Origin: Datura wrightii
Lineage: Eukaryota > Streptophyta > Magnoliopsida > Solanales > Solanaceae
Length of the DNA stretch: 64,000 nt
NCBI GenBank assembly: GCA_035772735.1
Contig: JASDFA010000010.1
Location: 122,398,501 to 122,462,500 of the forward strand
Reading direction: 5' to 3'
Translations under genes and position numbers: made by a program
The notes under the pieces: generated by a model
What the model was told of the DNA's origin: nothing
The model's database searches: none
What the model saw: only the letters and a program-made list of their open reading frames with translations
Part shown: piece by piece, positions 24,500 through 35,039 of the stretch
Position numbering within the stretch: the stretch's first letter is position 1
Layout: every line of letters begins with the position of its first letter

Positions 24500-25926
24500 T
24501 GATCTTGGGCAGATTTATATGCCCAAGTGATACTCAAACGAATCATTTTCGCCTTGTTTGTTATGCAATGTGTATACATTTTCATGTAATTGGTAATAAA
24601 ATGTAAATTTATACTAACCAACATGATTAGCATTGTTTTGCAGGAAAACATGATTTTTAGGAGCTAAAATGCATGTTGGAATTATATCAGAGTTGGACTT
24701 GGATGCGAGCATGGAAAAGACGTTGGAATGCGCAAAGTAAAGGGGCTCCGCGATGGAGCCGTGCCACGCTACCATCGCGGAGGCACACTGCCTGGAGGGT
24801 ACTTTAAATGGCAATTTCCAGTAAGGCCTCGCGACAGCTCCGTGGCACGGAGATAAGCCTCCGCGTTGGCCTCCGTGCCACGTTGAGGCTATATTCCCGG
24901 ACCCTGGAATTCCAGTAAGGGTCCGCGTCCATGCCGTGTCACGGAGGCAGTGCTCCGCGTTGGCCTCCATGACACGTTGCTTGTTATTCCGGGAAAAATT
25001 CCCACTAGTATAAATAGCACACTTAGGTTTATTTTAATGAATTCAGACTTGGTGGAGCAAGGACGTGGGTTACAGGCAGTTGAGGGACGAAAAGTTCAGG
25101 GTTTTTTCTCTCCTTCTTTCTTCTCTAATTCAATTGTTTGTATGATTAACACTTGTTTTAGGATGATTAATCCACAAATGAGTGTCTAATTCCCTTCCTT
25201 GCTGAGGCTATGAACATTTGTGATGAATTTTGATTATTAATTATATGGTTTTTCATCTTTCTCTTCCATGTTGTTCTATTAATTCTTGTTCTTACTACAT
25301 TAGTGTGTGGCCGACACTAATGTACATCTAAAAAGTCCAATTTCACTCGAGGGAGCACGAAATTGGAAAGTTGTGAATTAATAGGGTATTGTTCTTAACT
25401 TGATTTGGGAAAATTGGGTTTTGATGTGCTTTCCTGATAGAAATATACTTGAAAGCCGTATTAGTCAATTTAGGAACCGGAATTGTAGTGCTAGGTCATA
25501 AATTGCATTTGACCACAGAAATGTAGACGAATTGTTTATGATTCTAGAGTGAAATTAAATACGAGAGTTTTAATTTCTAGGCTAATGTTCTTGGCTAGCA
25601 ACATGAAGAAAAGATTAACCAAATTGTGATTATCGTCAAATTCATTGCTTGTTCTTAACCTTGGCATGCTCATATCCATAGTTTCAATTCACAGTAAATA
25701 ATTGTTAATAGTTTTAGTATATATAATTTATAAACAAAAACTTATTTAACTGTTGGTTACGTTGTTGTTAGCATAATTAGAAGTAAGATAATAATATAGT
25801 GTACTTAGGCAATTTTACTTATCCAGAGTCTCCTTGGATCGATACTTGGCTTACTTAGCAACTTTATTACTTGTTTGACCACGTGCACTTGCGTGTCGGT
25901 TTTACATATACCGAACCAGCCGGACA
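24500..25926 (+). repeat. AT1 5' LTR
   Basis: Starts TGATCTTGGGCAG, ends CCAGCCGGACA. The class-i GC-rich array at 24745-24980 lies just before a TATA box (TATAAATA, 25009-25016). The short open frames in it are spurious. Confidence 0.93.
24745..25016 (+). promoter_or_regulatory. AT1 5' LTR promoter: class-i array plus TATA box
   Basis: About four inverted pairs of words such as CTCCGCGATGGAGCC, CCGTGCCACG, GGCACGGAG and CCGTGTCACGGAGG, then TATAAATA at 25009-25016. Transcription of AT1 probably begins about 30 bases after it. The 3' LTR has the same block at 31775-32048. Confidence 0.65.
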
Positions 25927-25932
25927 AGTTTT

Positions 25933-25950
25933 TGGCGCCGTTGCCGGGGA
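25933..25950 (+). other. AT1 primer-binding site, tRNA-Asp
   Basis: TGGCGCCGTTGCCGGGGA is a perfect complement of the 3' end of plant tRNA-Asp(GTC), six bases after the LTR. Athila elements are known to use this primer. Confidence 0.92.
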
Positions 25951-26086
25951 GACTAGGCAATTGGTGAAATTGTGTTAAGTGTAATTTACTGTATTTTTAT
26001 TTTTCTCAAGTGCTGACAACTTAGTCTTAGTATTTGTTTTAATTGTTTTGCATTTTACTTTTTCTTTTTCGAATACCCTTATTGAC

Positions 26087-27034
26087 ATGACATCGTGGAA
26101 TATAAATGGTTTCAATGGTGGATACTCATATTTTAGTGAATCTTGTCTGAATTGCGGAGGACACCACTCGTGGCAACACTGTAACACGTGTAATAGATGT
26201 GGTGGTCAAGATGGCCATTGGGATGGCTGTCCGAATGCATATTCCCCTCCCCCAAGCCCCTACTATGATATTTCTGTTGTTTCTCCTTAATATAGGCATG
26301 CTGAAAATGAGGACTTGGGATGCCAAACTCAAATAGAAGACATGATGAAACAACTCTTGGAGCAATCAGAAGCAATGAAGGAGGCGATGGCAGTATTGAG
26401 AATTCAGCAAGAAGAGAATGCAGAGGCTCTAGAAAGGATGAGCGTTAAATTCACGGAGATGATCGCTGAAGCTGAAGCTTGTGATAACTTGCAGGTGACA
26501 GTTTTAGCCGATATTCAAGAGGAACTACAAGAGGAAGACAAGGGTGAATTTTTGGATGAAGCCCAACAATTAGAATCTCTTGAGTGTCCCCGTGACGGGC
26601 TCACACTTATGGAAAATCCATTCATGGAAAACGAGATAGAGTATCCCCCATTTGACATTAATGAAGAGATAGATGTCGATGCTGAGAAGGAGTATACAAG
26701 TAAGGAGGTCAAGCAAAATGCAGTTTCAGAGTTGAGGTGTATTGGACCACACTCGAAGCATTTTTCGACATTAAGTTTGGTGGACAACATAGAAATAGAG
26801 TCTTCCAAGCTTATAGAGAAGTGTCTAGAGGAGGATCAAGCCCCGTATATTTTGAAATTCGCTAACTCAGAGATCCAAAATGACTTCGCTTACTTGAGGG
26901 CCAACAAGTGCAAAAGGCAACATCTACTACTTGGTCCTTACAATTTTTCACCACCACCCCTAGAACATAAGAGGAAATTAGAAAAGAAATTAGGGGTGAG
27001 ATTCATATCCTCAAGGTGGAGGAAAAAGTTGTGA
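26087..27034 (+). pseudogene. AT1 ORF A: Gag C-terminal (zinc-knuckle plus coiled coil) remnant
   Basis: One frame of 316 codons with a single TAA at 26288. The first 70 residues hold two knuckle-like clusters: C-x2-C-G-G-H-H-x4-C, then C-x2-C-G-G-x3-H-x3-C. The C-G-G-x-H form resembles the nucleocapsid knuckles I know from Athila Gag. After the stop a coiled-coil-like stretch follows (M-M-K-Q-L-L-E-Q to I-A-E-A-E-A), then an acidic region and a basic C-terminus. The capsid part of Gag is absent and the ORF starts only about 135 bases after the primer site, so the 5' half of gag is probably deleted. Alternative: an unrelated captured ORF. Family assignment is inference. Confidence 0.55.
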
Positions 27035-27066
27035 AACTTGGTACGTCGAGCCGCGACGGTAAACCA

Positions 27067-27091
27067 GGCGCTGCACGGGAGGCAACCCGTG
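27067..27091 (+). other. AT1 GGCGCTGC box with AGGCAA-loop hairpin
   Basis: GGCGCTGC (27067-27074) overlaps a perfect 6-bp stem CACGGG/CCCGTG with loop AGGCAA (27074-27091). The same box and loop, with different but still pairing stems, occur in AT2 (38262-38286) and, partly broken, in AT3 (60756-60780). Confidence 0.75.
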
Positions 27092-27344
27092 AAAAATATA
27101 TTTTTTTTTCTCTTTTGTTTAGTAAAGTGTAAATAGTTTTTATTTTAACTTTTCTTTTTCTTGATTTAGTACAAATTTTTCGTTTTAGTTAATATTTTTC
27201 ATTTTAGTTAGGGAAATCTATTAATCTAACCAATTTTGTTTAGTAAGGTGATTTTCAGGTCAACCGAAGAAAAATGGGCATGGAATCGTGAAAGAAAAGG
27301 CAAGGTATGAAAAAATGAATAAAATGAAGAGACAGAGCACTGGG

Positions 27345-27505
27345 GCGATGGCTCCGTGTCACGGAGGAGGGGCTCCGCGTTACCCTCCGTGACATGTTGA
27401 GGTTAAATCTGGATTTTTTAAAAATTCCAGAGGACCATCGCGTTGGCTCCGTGTCACGGAGGAGGGGCTACGCGTTACCCTCCGTGACACGTTGCCTTAT
27501 ATTTG
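27345..27505 (+). promoter_or_regulatory. AT1 internal promoter-like block
   Basis: Two direct copies of a class-i inverted pair (GGCTCCGTGTCACGGAGGAG followed by TACCCTCCGTGACACGTTG) are followed by a TATA-like CTTATATTTGG at 27496-27506. The arrangement copies that of the AT1 LTR promoter, which suggests an internal start for the ORF at 28404. No transcript evidence is available here. Confidence 0.45.
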
Positions 27506-27691
27506 GTGTCGGGTCACACCGGGTTGCCGGGTGACCCGCGTGTTTTTCTTAATTTTAACCCCGAATTTTGCCCTTTCTTTCCCCATTTCTTCTCTTCTCC
27601 GCGACCAAACTCCCTAATTCCCTCCCCCAACCACCGTGCCACGGTACTAGGCAAGGAAATCGTCAAGTTTCTTCGGGTATTCAATTTAAAG

Positions 27692-28398
27692 GTATGTTTT
27701 CCTCGTTTTTCTCAAATTTTTGTCGATTCCACTCGAATTTGAGTATGTGAGGTGAGATATATCCTCCTAAGTAGCAATTGAGCATGAAATTGAATTGTTT
27801 GTTGATTGATGAGTGTTCAAAATGTTGTAATTAGCGTTTGAACTTGTCGATTACATGAATTATTCGAAATTGAGTGTAAAATTGAATTCTAGGGCTTGGG
27901 TTGTTGAAATTGAATTGGGTAACTTGATAAATTGGTGAATTAGATGTCGGGGTGTGGTTGTGAAGTGAGATAAGTCGTGTAAATATTGTTTGAATGTAAA
28001 AGACGATGAATTCTCGAATTTTTGGGGAAAATGCGAAAATTGTTCAAATTGGTTTGATTATTCGGATTCGTATGTATATAGAATTTTTGTTGTTGTTTTT
28101 GTTTGTTGTTTTCGTTGCTAAGTGCGATGGTTGAATTGCTAGCGATAGTAGGATTGGGATTAGCTGTATGAAGTCTAAGTAGTACGCTAAAAGTTATACT
28201 GTCGAAAATTTTTTGGTGAACGCACTAAGCAATAAATTGTATAGTTGTTTGTGTTTGGGTTGTAAATAAAGTAATCCTTGCCGTAGTATCGTAAAAGTAG
28301 CTAAGGACTAAGTGTGGGGTGAACTTAGTTTAACCCGACCTTAGCCGAAGCTAATATGCATTTAGCTTGACATTGTGCTTGTTTATTGATGTTGGCAG
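27692..28398 (+). other. Putative 5'-leader intron before the AT1 plant-transposon ORF
   Basis: Exon-like end AAAG is followed by GTATGTTTTCC at 27692; the 3' end reads TTGATGTTGGCAG at 28398, five bases before the ATG at 28404. The 707 bp between are T-rich and without an open frame. Good plant splice-site fits, but splicing is inferred only. Confidence 0.45.
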
Positions 28399-28403
28399 GT
28401 ACA

Positions 28404-29623
28404 ATGGCGAGTAGGCAGGATAAGGGTAAAGGTGCTTCTACTTCAGGCACCGGGAGAAAGCGAATGAGATTGGGCACCGCAGTCCCAGCTGCACCAGCTA
28501 TTCCGCGCGGCCAACGCCGCCAATACGGAATGAGGTGGGTGACCGATGAAGGGAAGAAGTGGTACGCTAAACATAAGGAAAATAAGTACTTCCCTGAGGA
28601 GCATATTGCACGGGAACCACTAGCACAGGAGTTCCCCTGTATTGTGCAAAGGATTGAGGCAGCTGGGCTCAGCTTTATATTTCAGGAGCCCAAGGAGTGC
28701 AACCTACATTTAGTCCGGGAGTTCTATGCAAATTGGAACCCGGCCATCAGAAGCCACACAATAAAAATCAGAGGGCAGATTGTCACTCTGGAACCCCAGC
28801 AATTAAATGCCATCATTGGAGCGCGGGACACAGACGCCCACGTTCTCCGCCAGCTGAACATCACCCCACCATACGCCGACATCAGACGCACCTTGTGTGG
28901 GGCTCGATCCACAGCCCGATGGAGTAGACATAAGGAGAGGGGTTACCACCAGACTCTGCCTTTTCGCAGATGAACAGGGAGGCCAGAATATGCCTGAAAA
29001 TAGTGTGTTTGTGCTTGATCCCGGGGGTTCACATGACGGATGTGACCCGGGACCGTGTCTGCTTGGTGTATGCCTTTATGAAAGGGCTGGAGATTAATGT
29101 TGGGGCGGTTATCATATCCGCCATGAAGAGAGCCTGACTACACCAGGGCCACAGATATGGGTTCGGCGGACTCATCACCACCTTCCTCCGAGGCCTCGAT
29201 GTCGAGGAAGAGGCTTTAGATTACATCCCGCAGTTGGAGCGGAGGGCCCTTGATGTGACAAAAACTAAGGCCCCCGACACCACACATGGGCCAGTGCTGA
29301 CACTGGGTGAGTGACATGCTCGTGACGATCAGTACATGGCTCGGATGTTTGGTATGCAGATGCTTCAGCTCCGGATTGGTGGGAGACCAGCCACAGAGGA
29401 AGAGTTATGGCAGCTGGAGTTGGATTACCCATTTGGCGAGAACGCCAGAGCTTTGTGCCGAGTGGGACCAGCCTTCGTGGAGCCTACTGACGATGATGTC
29501 CTCATTGACGAGGAGACACGTCGGGAGGACTCCGATGTGTCTCCCGATGACGACGATGGAGCTGACTCGGACATGGGCGATGAGGCAGCAGCACCGGATG
29601 AAGAAGTCGAATATTTCGATTGA
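28404..29623 (+). pseudogene. AT1 ORF B: putative plant transposon protein domain (Transposase_32-like)
   Basis: About 406 codons. The first part (28404 to about 28965) begins M-A-S-R-Q-D-K-G-K-G and has the motifs V-R-E-F-Y-A-N-W and L-N-A-I-I-G that I associate with the plant transposon protein domain common in solanaceous repeat annotations. One base is missing near 28962, after which the frame that contains M-N-R-E-A-R-I-C (28970) continues to 29623 with TGA stops at 29135 and 29312. The C-terminus is strongly acidic (runs of Asp and Glu). It lies where Athila elements carry their extra, env-position ORF. Function is unknown; despite the name there is no visible transposase catalytic triad. 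Confidence 0.68.
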
Positions 29624-31493
29624 TCAGGGAGTTCCACCACCCGAAATTTTGTGATCTTAATTTTTGTGAACACTGGGGACAGTGTTCGATTTAAGTGTGG
29701 GGTGGGGAGTAGTTAGGTGCTGGAACCTGGGCTAATCTGCTGTATGTTCTTCCTTTGTTTTGCATGTATGTTTTTATGTTTCCCTGTGGTTGTGAACTGA
29801 TTTGTGTTGTATCTGTATATATTTTTGTGGTAAATGATGTGTGTTTTGAAAAGTTGTGGTTGCCAGTGTAAATATTTTGTAAATATTTCTTTCTTATCGA
29901 AATGATCGATATTTTTCAAAATTTTTGCGAAAATATTTTGCACTTATCAAAATATTTTGTAAATAGTTTTCCATCGACATGATCGATGTTTTGCAAAAAA
30001 ATTTTCGGTTTTTATGTTGGGTTTCTCGGAGTTTGTTTTCGGTTCTTTTACCGAGAATAGTCCCATTGAACCGATGTCATAGTTAGTGACCGTTCCCTAT
30101 GATGGATGGATGACGACCGTCTTAAGGGAAATGTAGTCGATAGGAGTAGGATTTTTAATTTATTTTAAGTTTTTTTCTTTGGTGGATTGCATCACTGAAC
30201 CTGTAGTTACTATCTGGTTATGAAATTTTGGTTGCGTGTTGTAACTGATATTCAAAATGTAAAAGTGATTCGTTTGAAAGCATGCAATTTTGTAAATATG
30301 TTGAGTTACCTAGGCTGTAGAATTCGATTCGGTGTGATTGAGGCTTAATTTCAAATTCATGTAATTGGCTAATTAAAGAGTCTGTGAATGCATCTTGAAT
30401 CGAGCATGTGCATAAAGTGTGAAGTGAGGTATTGTTATTCCATGATATTGTGAAGTGTCTAGAACTTTCCTGGTGTGTGTGCAAAACGAAATGAAGGAGG
30501 TGTAGTGTTGGAAAGGATGTAGGCATTTCTTTGTTTAACCGAGAGTTTCGATTTTTTTCTTGTCATACGCTACCTTTTTATGTGACTGTATACCCTAGTC
30601 AACCCGTTGAGCCTTTAGCCGATTATTTCTTTCTTTTGTCCAAAATTGTATAAACTAAGCTTTATTCCTTCTTTTCATTAGCCGTAAAGTCTATACAAAA
30701 CTCTTAAGCGCTTAAGAAGAAAAGAAAAATTTTCCCGAAGTGTCAAAGAGTGAGAAGAGTGGAAAGAAAAGAAAAGCAGAGTGAAGAAAGAAAAGAAGAG
30801 GTTGAAGAGGCACTTGGTATAATGAAATGATAATAAAGGTGCATGAAAACCCTTTGTTGTTGTGTCAAGTGTGTTTGAGGAAATGGGCCATACAAAAGTA
30901 AACAAGCATGAATGGGATGATGAAAAAGAGAAAAAGAAGAACAATATCCATGAGTCGATGGGAATGCTCTGAAAAGGCGCTTAAGGATGCTAGTGACTAT
31001 AATTGGCTAATCCAATATATACTAGTTCCATAGCTTCCATTACAACCCATTAAAGTCCTACGTGATCTTACATTGCATTTCTTTATATTAGTGGAGTAAT
31101 ACATTAAGGGCAAGCCTATGGGTCATGACATGGAGCATGTGAATTCTTTTGGGAGAGAGAGTGAAATTAATTTTTACATGCCCCTACTTGAATGTTTGTG
31201 TGTTGCATGAACATAAAGGGGAAGATTCTCTTGAGTTGTGAGGGCACATGCTTGATGAAAGATTGATTTTCGTGTCGGATATCTTGATTAGCTGATTTGC
31301 ATGAGTTTGCCGATATCGAGAGTCGATTCTTAAAGTCTAGGAAGTCTTGATGTATTAAAGGTCATTGCATTGTTAAGACCATGCATGTTTTCTTGATGAT
31401 TTGCAAAAATTGAATAATCGGGATGACCGTAGCATAAATTGTCGCACCATAGTGGCAAGGGTTGGGATGTAATTTTCATGAGTTGTGTATGCG
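29624..31493 (+). other. AT1 3' non-coding module shared with AT2 and AT3
   Basis: No gene. Landmarks in order: GACGACCGTCTTAAGG (30114), TAGTCGATAGG (30134), GTGTCTAGAACTTTCCTGG (30454), an A/G-rich tract (30715-30960) and AAGGGCAAGCCTATGGGTCAT (31105). AT3 has all of them in the same order on its own strand; AT2 keeps the TCTAGAACTTGCC landmark and the A/G tract. Confidence 0.7.
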
Positions 31494-31531
31494 TTGTTCG
31501 AGGACGAACAAGGATTTAAGTGTGGGGTAAG
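31494..31531 (+). other. AT1 AGGA-loop hairpin and polypurine tract
   Basis: Perfect 7-bp stem TTGTTCG/CGAACAA with loop AGGA (31494-31511), then AAGTGTGGGGTAAG directly before the 3' LTR. Confidence 0.8.
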
Positions 31532-32959
31532 TGATCTTGGGAAGATTTATATGCCCAAGTGATACTCAAACGTATCATTTTCGCCTTGTTTGTTATGCAA
31601 TGTGTATACATTTTCATGTAATTGGTAATAAAATGTGAATTTATACTAACCAACATGATTAGCATTGTTTTGCAGGAAAACATGATTTTTAGGAGCTAAA
31701 ATGCATGTTGGAATTATATCGGAGTTGGACTTGGATGGGAGCATGGAAAAGACGTTGGAATGCACAAAGTAAAGGGGCTCCGTGATGGAGCCGTGCCACA
31801 CTACCATCGTGGAGGCACACTGCCTGGAGGGTACTTTAAATGGCAATTTCCAGTAAGGCCTCGCGACAGCTCCGTGGCACAAAGATAAGCCTCCGCGTTG
31901 GCCTCCGTGCCATGTTGAGGCTATATTCCCGGACCCTGGAATTCCAGTAAGGGTCTGCGTCCACGCCGTGTCACGGAGGCAGTGCTCCGCGTTGGCCTCC
32001 GTGACACGTTACTTGTTATTCCGGGAAAAATTCCCACTAGTATAAATAGTACACTTAGGTTTATTTTAATGAATTCAGACTTGGTGGAGTAAGGACGTGG
32101 GTTACAGGCAGTTGAGGGACGAAAAGTTCAGGGTTTTTTCTCTCCTTCTTTCTTCTCTAATTCAATTGTTTGTATGATTAACACTTGTTTTAGGATGATT
32201 AATCCACAAATGAGTGGCTAATTCCCTTCCTTGCTAAGGTTATGAACATTTGTGATGAATTTTGATTATTAATTATATGGTTTTTCATCTTTCTCTTCCA
32301 TGTTGTTCTATTAATTCTTGTTCTTACTACATTAGTGTGTGGCCGACACTAATGTACATCTAAAAAGTCCAATTTCACTCGAGAGAGCACGAAATTGGAA
32401 AGTTGTGAATTAATAGGGTATTGTTCTTAACTTGATTTGGGAAAATTGGGTTTTGATGTGCTTTCCTGATAGAAATATACTGGAAAGCCGTATTAATCAA
32501 TTTAGGAACCGGAATTGTAGTGCTAGGTCATAAATTGCATTTGATCACAGAAATGTAGACGAATGGTTTATGATTCTAAAGTGAAATTAAATACGAGAGT
32601 TTTAATTTCTAGGCTAATGTTCTTGGCTAGCAACATGAAGAAAAGATTAACCAAATTGTGATTATCGTCAAATTCATTGCTTGTTCTTAACCTTGGCATG
32701 CTCATATCCATAGTTTCAATTCACAGTAAATAATTGTTAATAGTTTTAGTATATATAATTTATAAACGAAAAACTTATTTAACTGTTGGTTGTGTTGTTG
32801 TTAACATAATTAGAAGTAAGATAAGAATATAGTGTACTTAGGCAATTTTACTTATCCAGAGTCTCCTTGGATCGATACTTGGCTTACTTAGCCACTTTAT
32901 TACTTGTTTGACCACGTGCACTTGCATGTCGGTTTTACATAAACCGAACCAGCCGGACA
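31532..32959 (+). repeat. AT1 3' LTR
   Basis: Same as the 5' LTR with scattered substitutions, many of them C-to-T or G-to-A at CG dinucleotides in the GC-rich array (CCGCGATGG in one copy, CCGTGATGG in the other). Confidence 0.93.
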
Positions 32960-34711
32960 TAGCTCACAAGGGAGGTCCCAAATATAATAGAATCAACCTA
33001 CGTTGGCACGTAGTTCTGGGGCATAGGGTTGTTGACCCTTAGCCCGCTCGATGCTAGACTCTTCTCCCAAAACAGGCAATGCTCTACATCGTATATAATG
33101 AAGCTCCAGATCGTCTATTGACGAAGCTCAACATGAAATCATGCATGACTCAACATTGTATGCAATGAAACTCAACATTGTCTATTGACAAAGCTCATTG
33201 ATGAAATCATGCATAGACTAGTCATCATATGAAAATGAAACTCAACATTGTCCTTCGACAAAGCTCAATGGTGCCATACATCTCAATTATAAATTTATCC
33301 ATATGCGAAGCTTTATTTCGAAACATACCACAAGCTCAATCATAGGTGGGAGCACATACTCCTAAACATGTGGTAAGCTACATATAGAAGTATTTACTCG
33401 ACATACCACAAGCTAGAATTTATAATAAGGATTGGGAAATATCTCTTTGAATAATGTGGTAAGCATATGTTGGGAAAATAATCACTTTAATCAACATGTG
33501 GGTATTACCCATAGCTCTATCATTCTAGAATCCAATCGATTCATTTAGGAAACAACATCAAAATCATGGGTAGTTTTAGAAACATGCTTCTCATCATCAA
33601 CTTCATCACCACTACACATTTACTGTAAATCACTTCTTTTATGAACTCTTTACCCATGGGCATTCTAGATTCAATTATTTTTAGAAAAACAAATTTTATA
33701 AGAAAAACAAGTTAGAATCCGCCCAAGCTTCGTAAATCATCAATATCAACTCAATCTAATCATACCCATGAATAGAGATATAAAAATCATGCAATTGATC
33801 AAAACCCCATAATTGATTATTCATAATTTAACACTAATTGATAGGAATTAGGCATGGGTGTGGAAGGAAGACACCTATTAAAACCCTACATACCTGGAAA
33901 TGAGGAATTATATCACCCATCAATTGCCCAAGATCAGATTCCAAAGGAAACCTTGAATTTTTCCTTGAATCACCTCCTTCAAGCCTTAAACCTTGCATGC
34001 ATAGGGAGTATGCACTTAGAATAGGTATTCCCCTATTAAAAACCTTCAAAATGAGTCCTAAACGACGTAATATAGAGCCTTAGTACTAGGAAATGATGGA
34101 AATGCCCTTACTGAATTTGCTGAAAACTGATCACTGGACCAAACAAAGGGTGAACTAACGGGTCGTTGGAGGATACCACCACCCATGGTATCTACCCATG
34201 CTATGCACTTCCCCAGTGACATCTCAAAATCAAACCACGGAAGAACGGGACGAGTAGTTCTAGGCTCCAACGGGTCATTAAACTAGTCGTTCATTGCTCC
34301 CCCTGAGCCTTCTTAATTTCTGCCCAACGAGCCTCACCACGGCTCGTCGTACGCTTCGACGGGTCGTGGTTTCTATCCGTCCTTTCTCTCTGAGATCTGG
34401 GCTCCCTTACCATGGCTACCCACAATGGGTCATTGCAAGACACAATGGGTCATTGCATGACCCATTCTACCTTCCTACATCCAAGTCTACTTCCTACCAC
34501 GACAACAAACGATGGCTCGTGGTTACTTACCACGGGTCGTTGAATCAACAATTGCTTCCCTCTGGTACCTAACCACCTGAACCCACGACCACCAATGACG
34601 ACCCGTGGTTACTTGTACCTATCGTCCTACAACCTTTTCCCCAACTTACTACAGTTTTTCCTTTTAGCTTCCCGAGTCTACTCCTAAGCACTTTCGGGGT
34701 ATTACATGCCT

Positions 34712-35039
34712 ACTACAAAAGGTCCAAAGGGGCTCCTCTTTCTCCTCCTCCCATTCCTAGCTACAACAACAGAGGGATGAATTAGATGGATGAACACAAC
34801 AACTCCACATACAAAAGTGATAACAGTATATCTAGGGATGAAAGAGAAAATTCTGAAGGGGGCTGTCCTCTAGGTTATAACAAAGTGATAATAAGATTCG
34901 AGCAGAAAATTTTTGAGCTCTAGGAAAAACTAGCTCAGGTTCGCAGTCTAAACAATCAGGCAGTGTCATTTGGGGTTCAAGATGTCGCCTCCAATTCAAA
35001 AGCACCGACAAGCCTTCCTATGACATCCCAACCCGTTGT
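34712..35039 (+). pseudogene. gag: TAT1 gag, 5' fragment
   Basis: Short remnant between TK2 and AT2. It reads as low-complexity Gag N-terminal sequence with a possible coiled-coil stretch near 34900-34960, with stops. It continues at 50210 after AT2. Confidence 0.5.

Larger units (their letters stand above)
24500..32959 (+). mobile_element. AT1: non-autonomous Athila-like LTR retrotransposon
   Basis: Complete element of 8460 bp with LTRs of 1427 and 1428 bp differing at about 2 percent of positions by eye, a perfect tRNA-Asp primer site, a polypurine tract and a perfect 5-bp target duplication. The 5.6 kb internal part has no protease, RT, RNase H or integrase. It holds a Gag C-terminal-like ORF, a covarying hairpin, a GC-rich promoter-like block, an intron-like segment, a plant-transposon-protein ORF, and a 1.9 kb non-coding 3' region shared with AT2 and AT3. 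It must have moved using enzymes from another element. Confidence 0.92.
24495..32964. repeat. AT1 target-site duplication TAGCT
   Basis: TAGCT at 24495-24499 and again at 32960-32964, flanking AT1 exactly. The uninterrupted site is visible in the left LTR of TK2. Confidence 0.95.
15912..34706 (-). mobile_element. TK2: Tekay-type retrotransposon interrupted by AT1
   Basis: Minus-strand element with LTRs of 2613 bp (left) and about 2631 bp (right, split by AT1 at 24500-32964). Own length is about 10.3 kb. Ends are TGTAATACCCC and GACGTGACA-like on the minus strand. Flanking bases TGGCT (15906-15910) and TGCCT (34707-34711) match in four of five positions and may be the target duplication. LTRs differ by clearly more substitutions than those of TK3 or AT1, so TK2 is older than both. 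Confidence 0.9.
23611..34706 (-). repeat. TK2 5' LTR (right), split by AT1
   Basis: Two parts, 23611-24499 and 32965-34706, align with the left LTR across the break. The empty-site sequence GATAGCTTACAAGGG at 16777-16791 in the left LTR shows where AT1 inserted; the bases TAGCT are duplicated around AT1. Confidence 0.9.

Noticed and set aside
24614..24970. Open frames in the AT1 LTR on the minus strand (also 31646-31882)
   Set aside because: They lie wholly within LTR promoter sequence, repeat in both LTRs with breaks, and match no protein I know.
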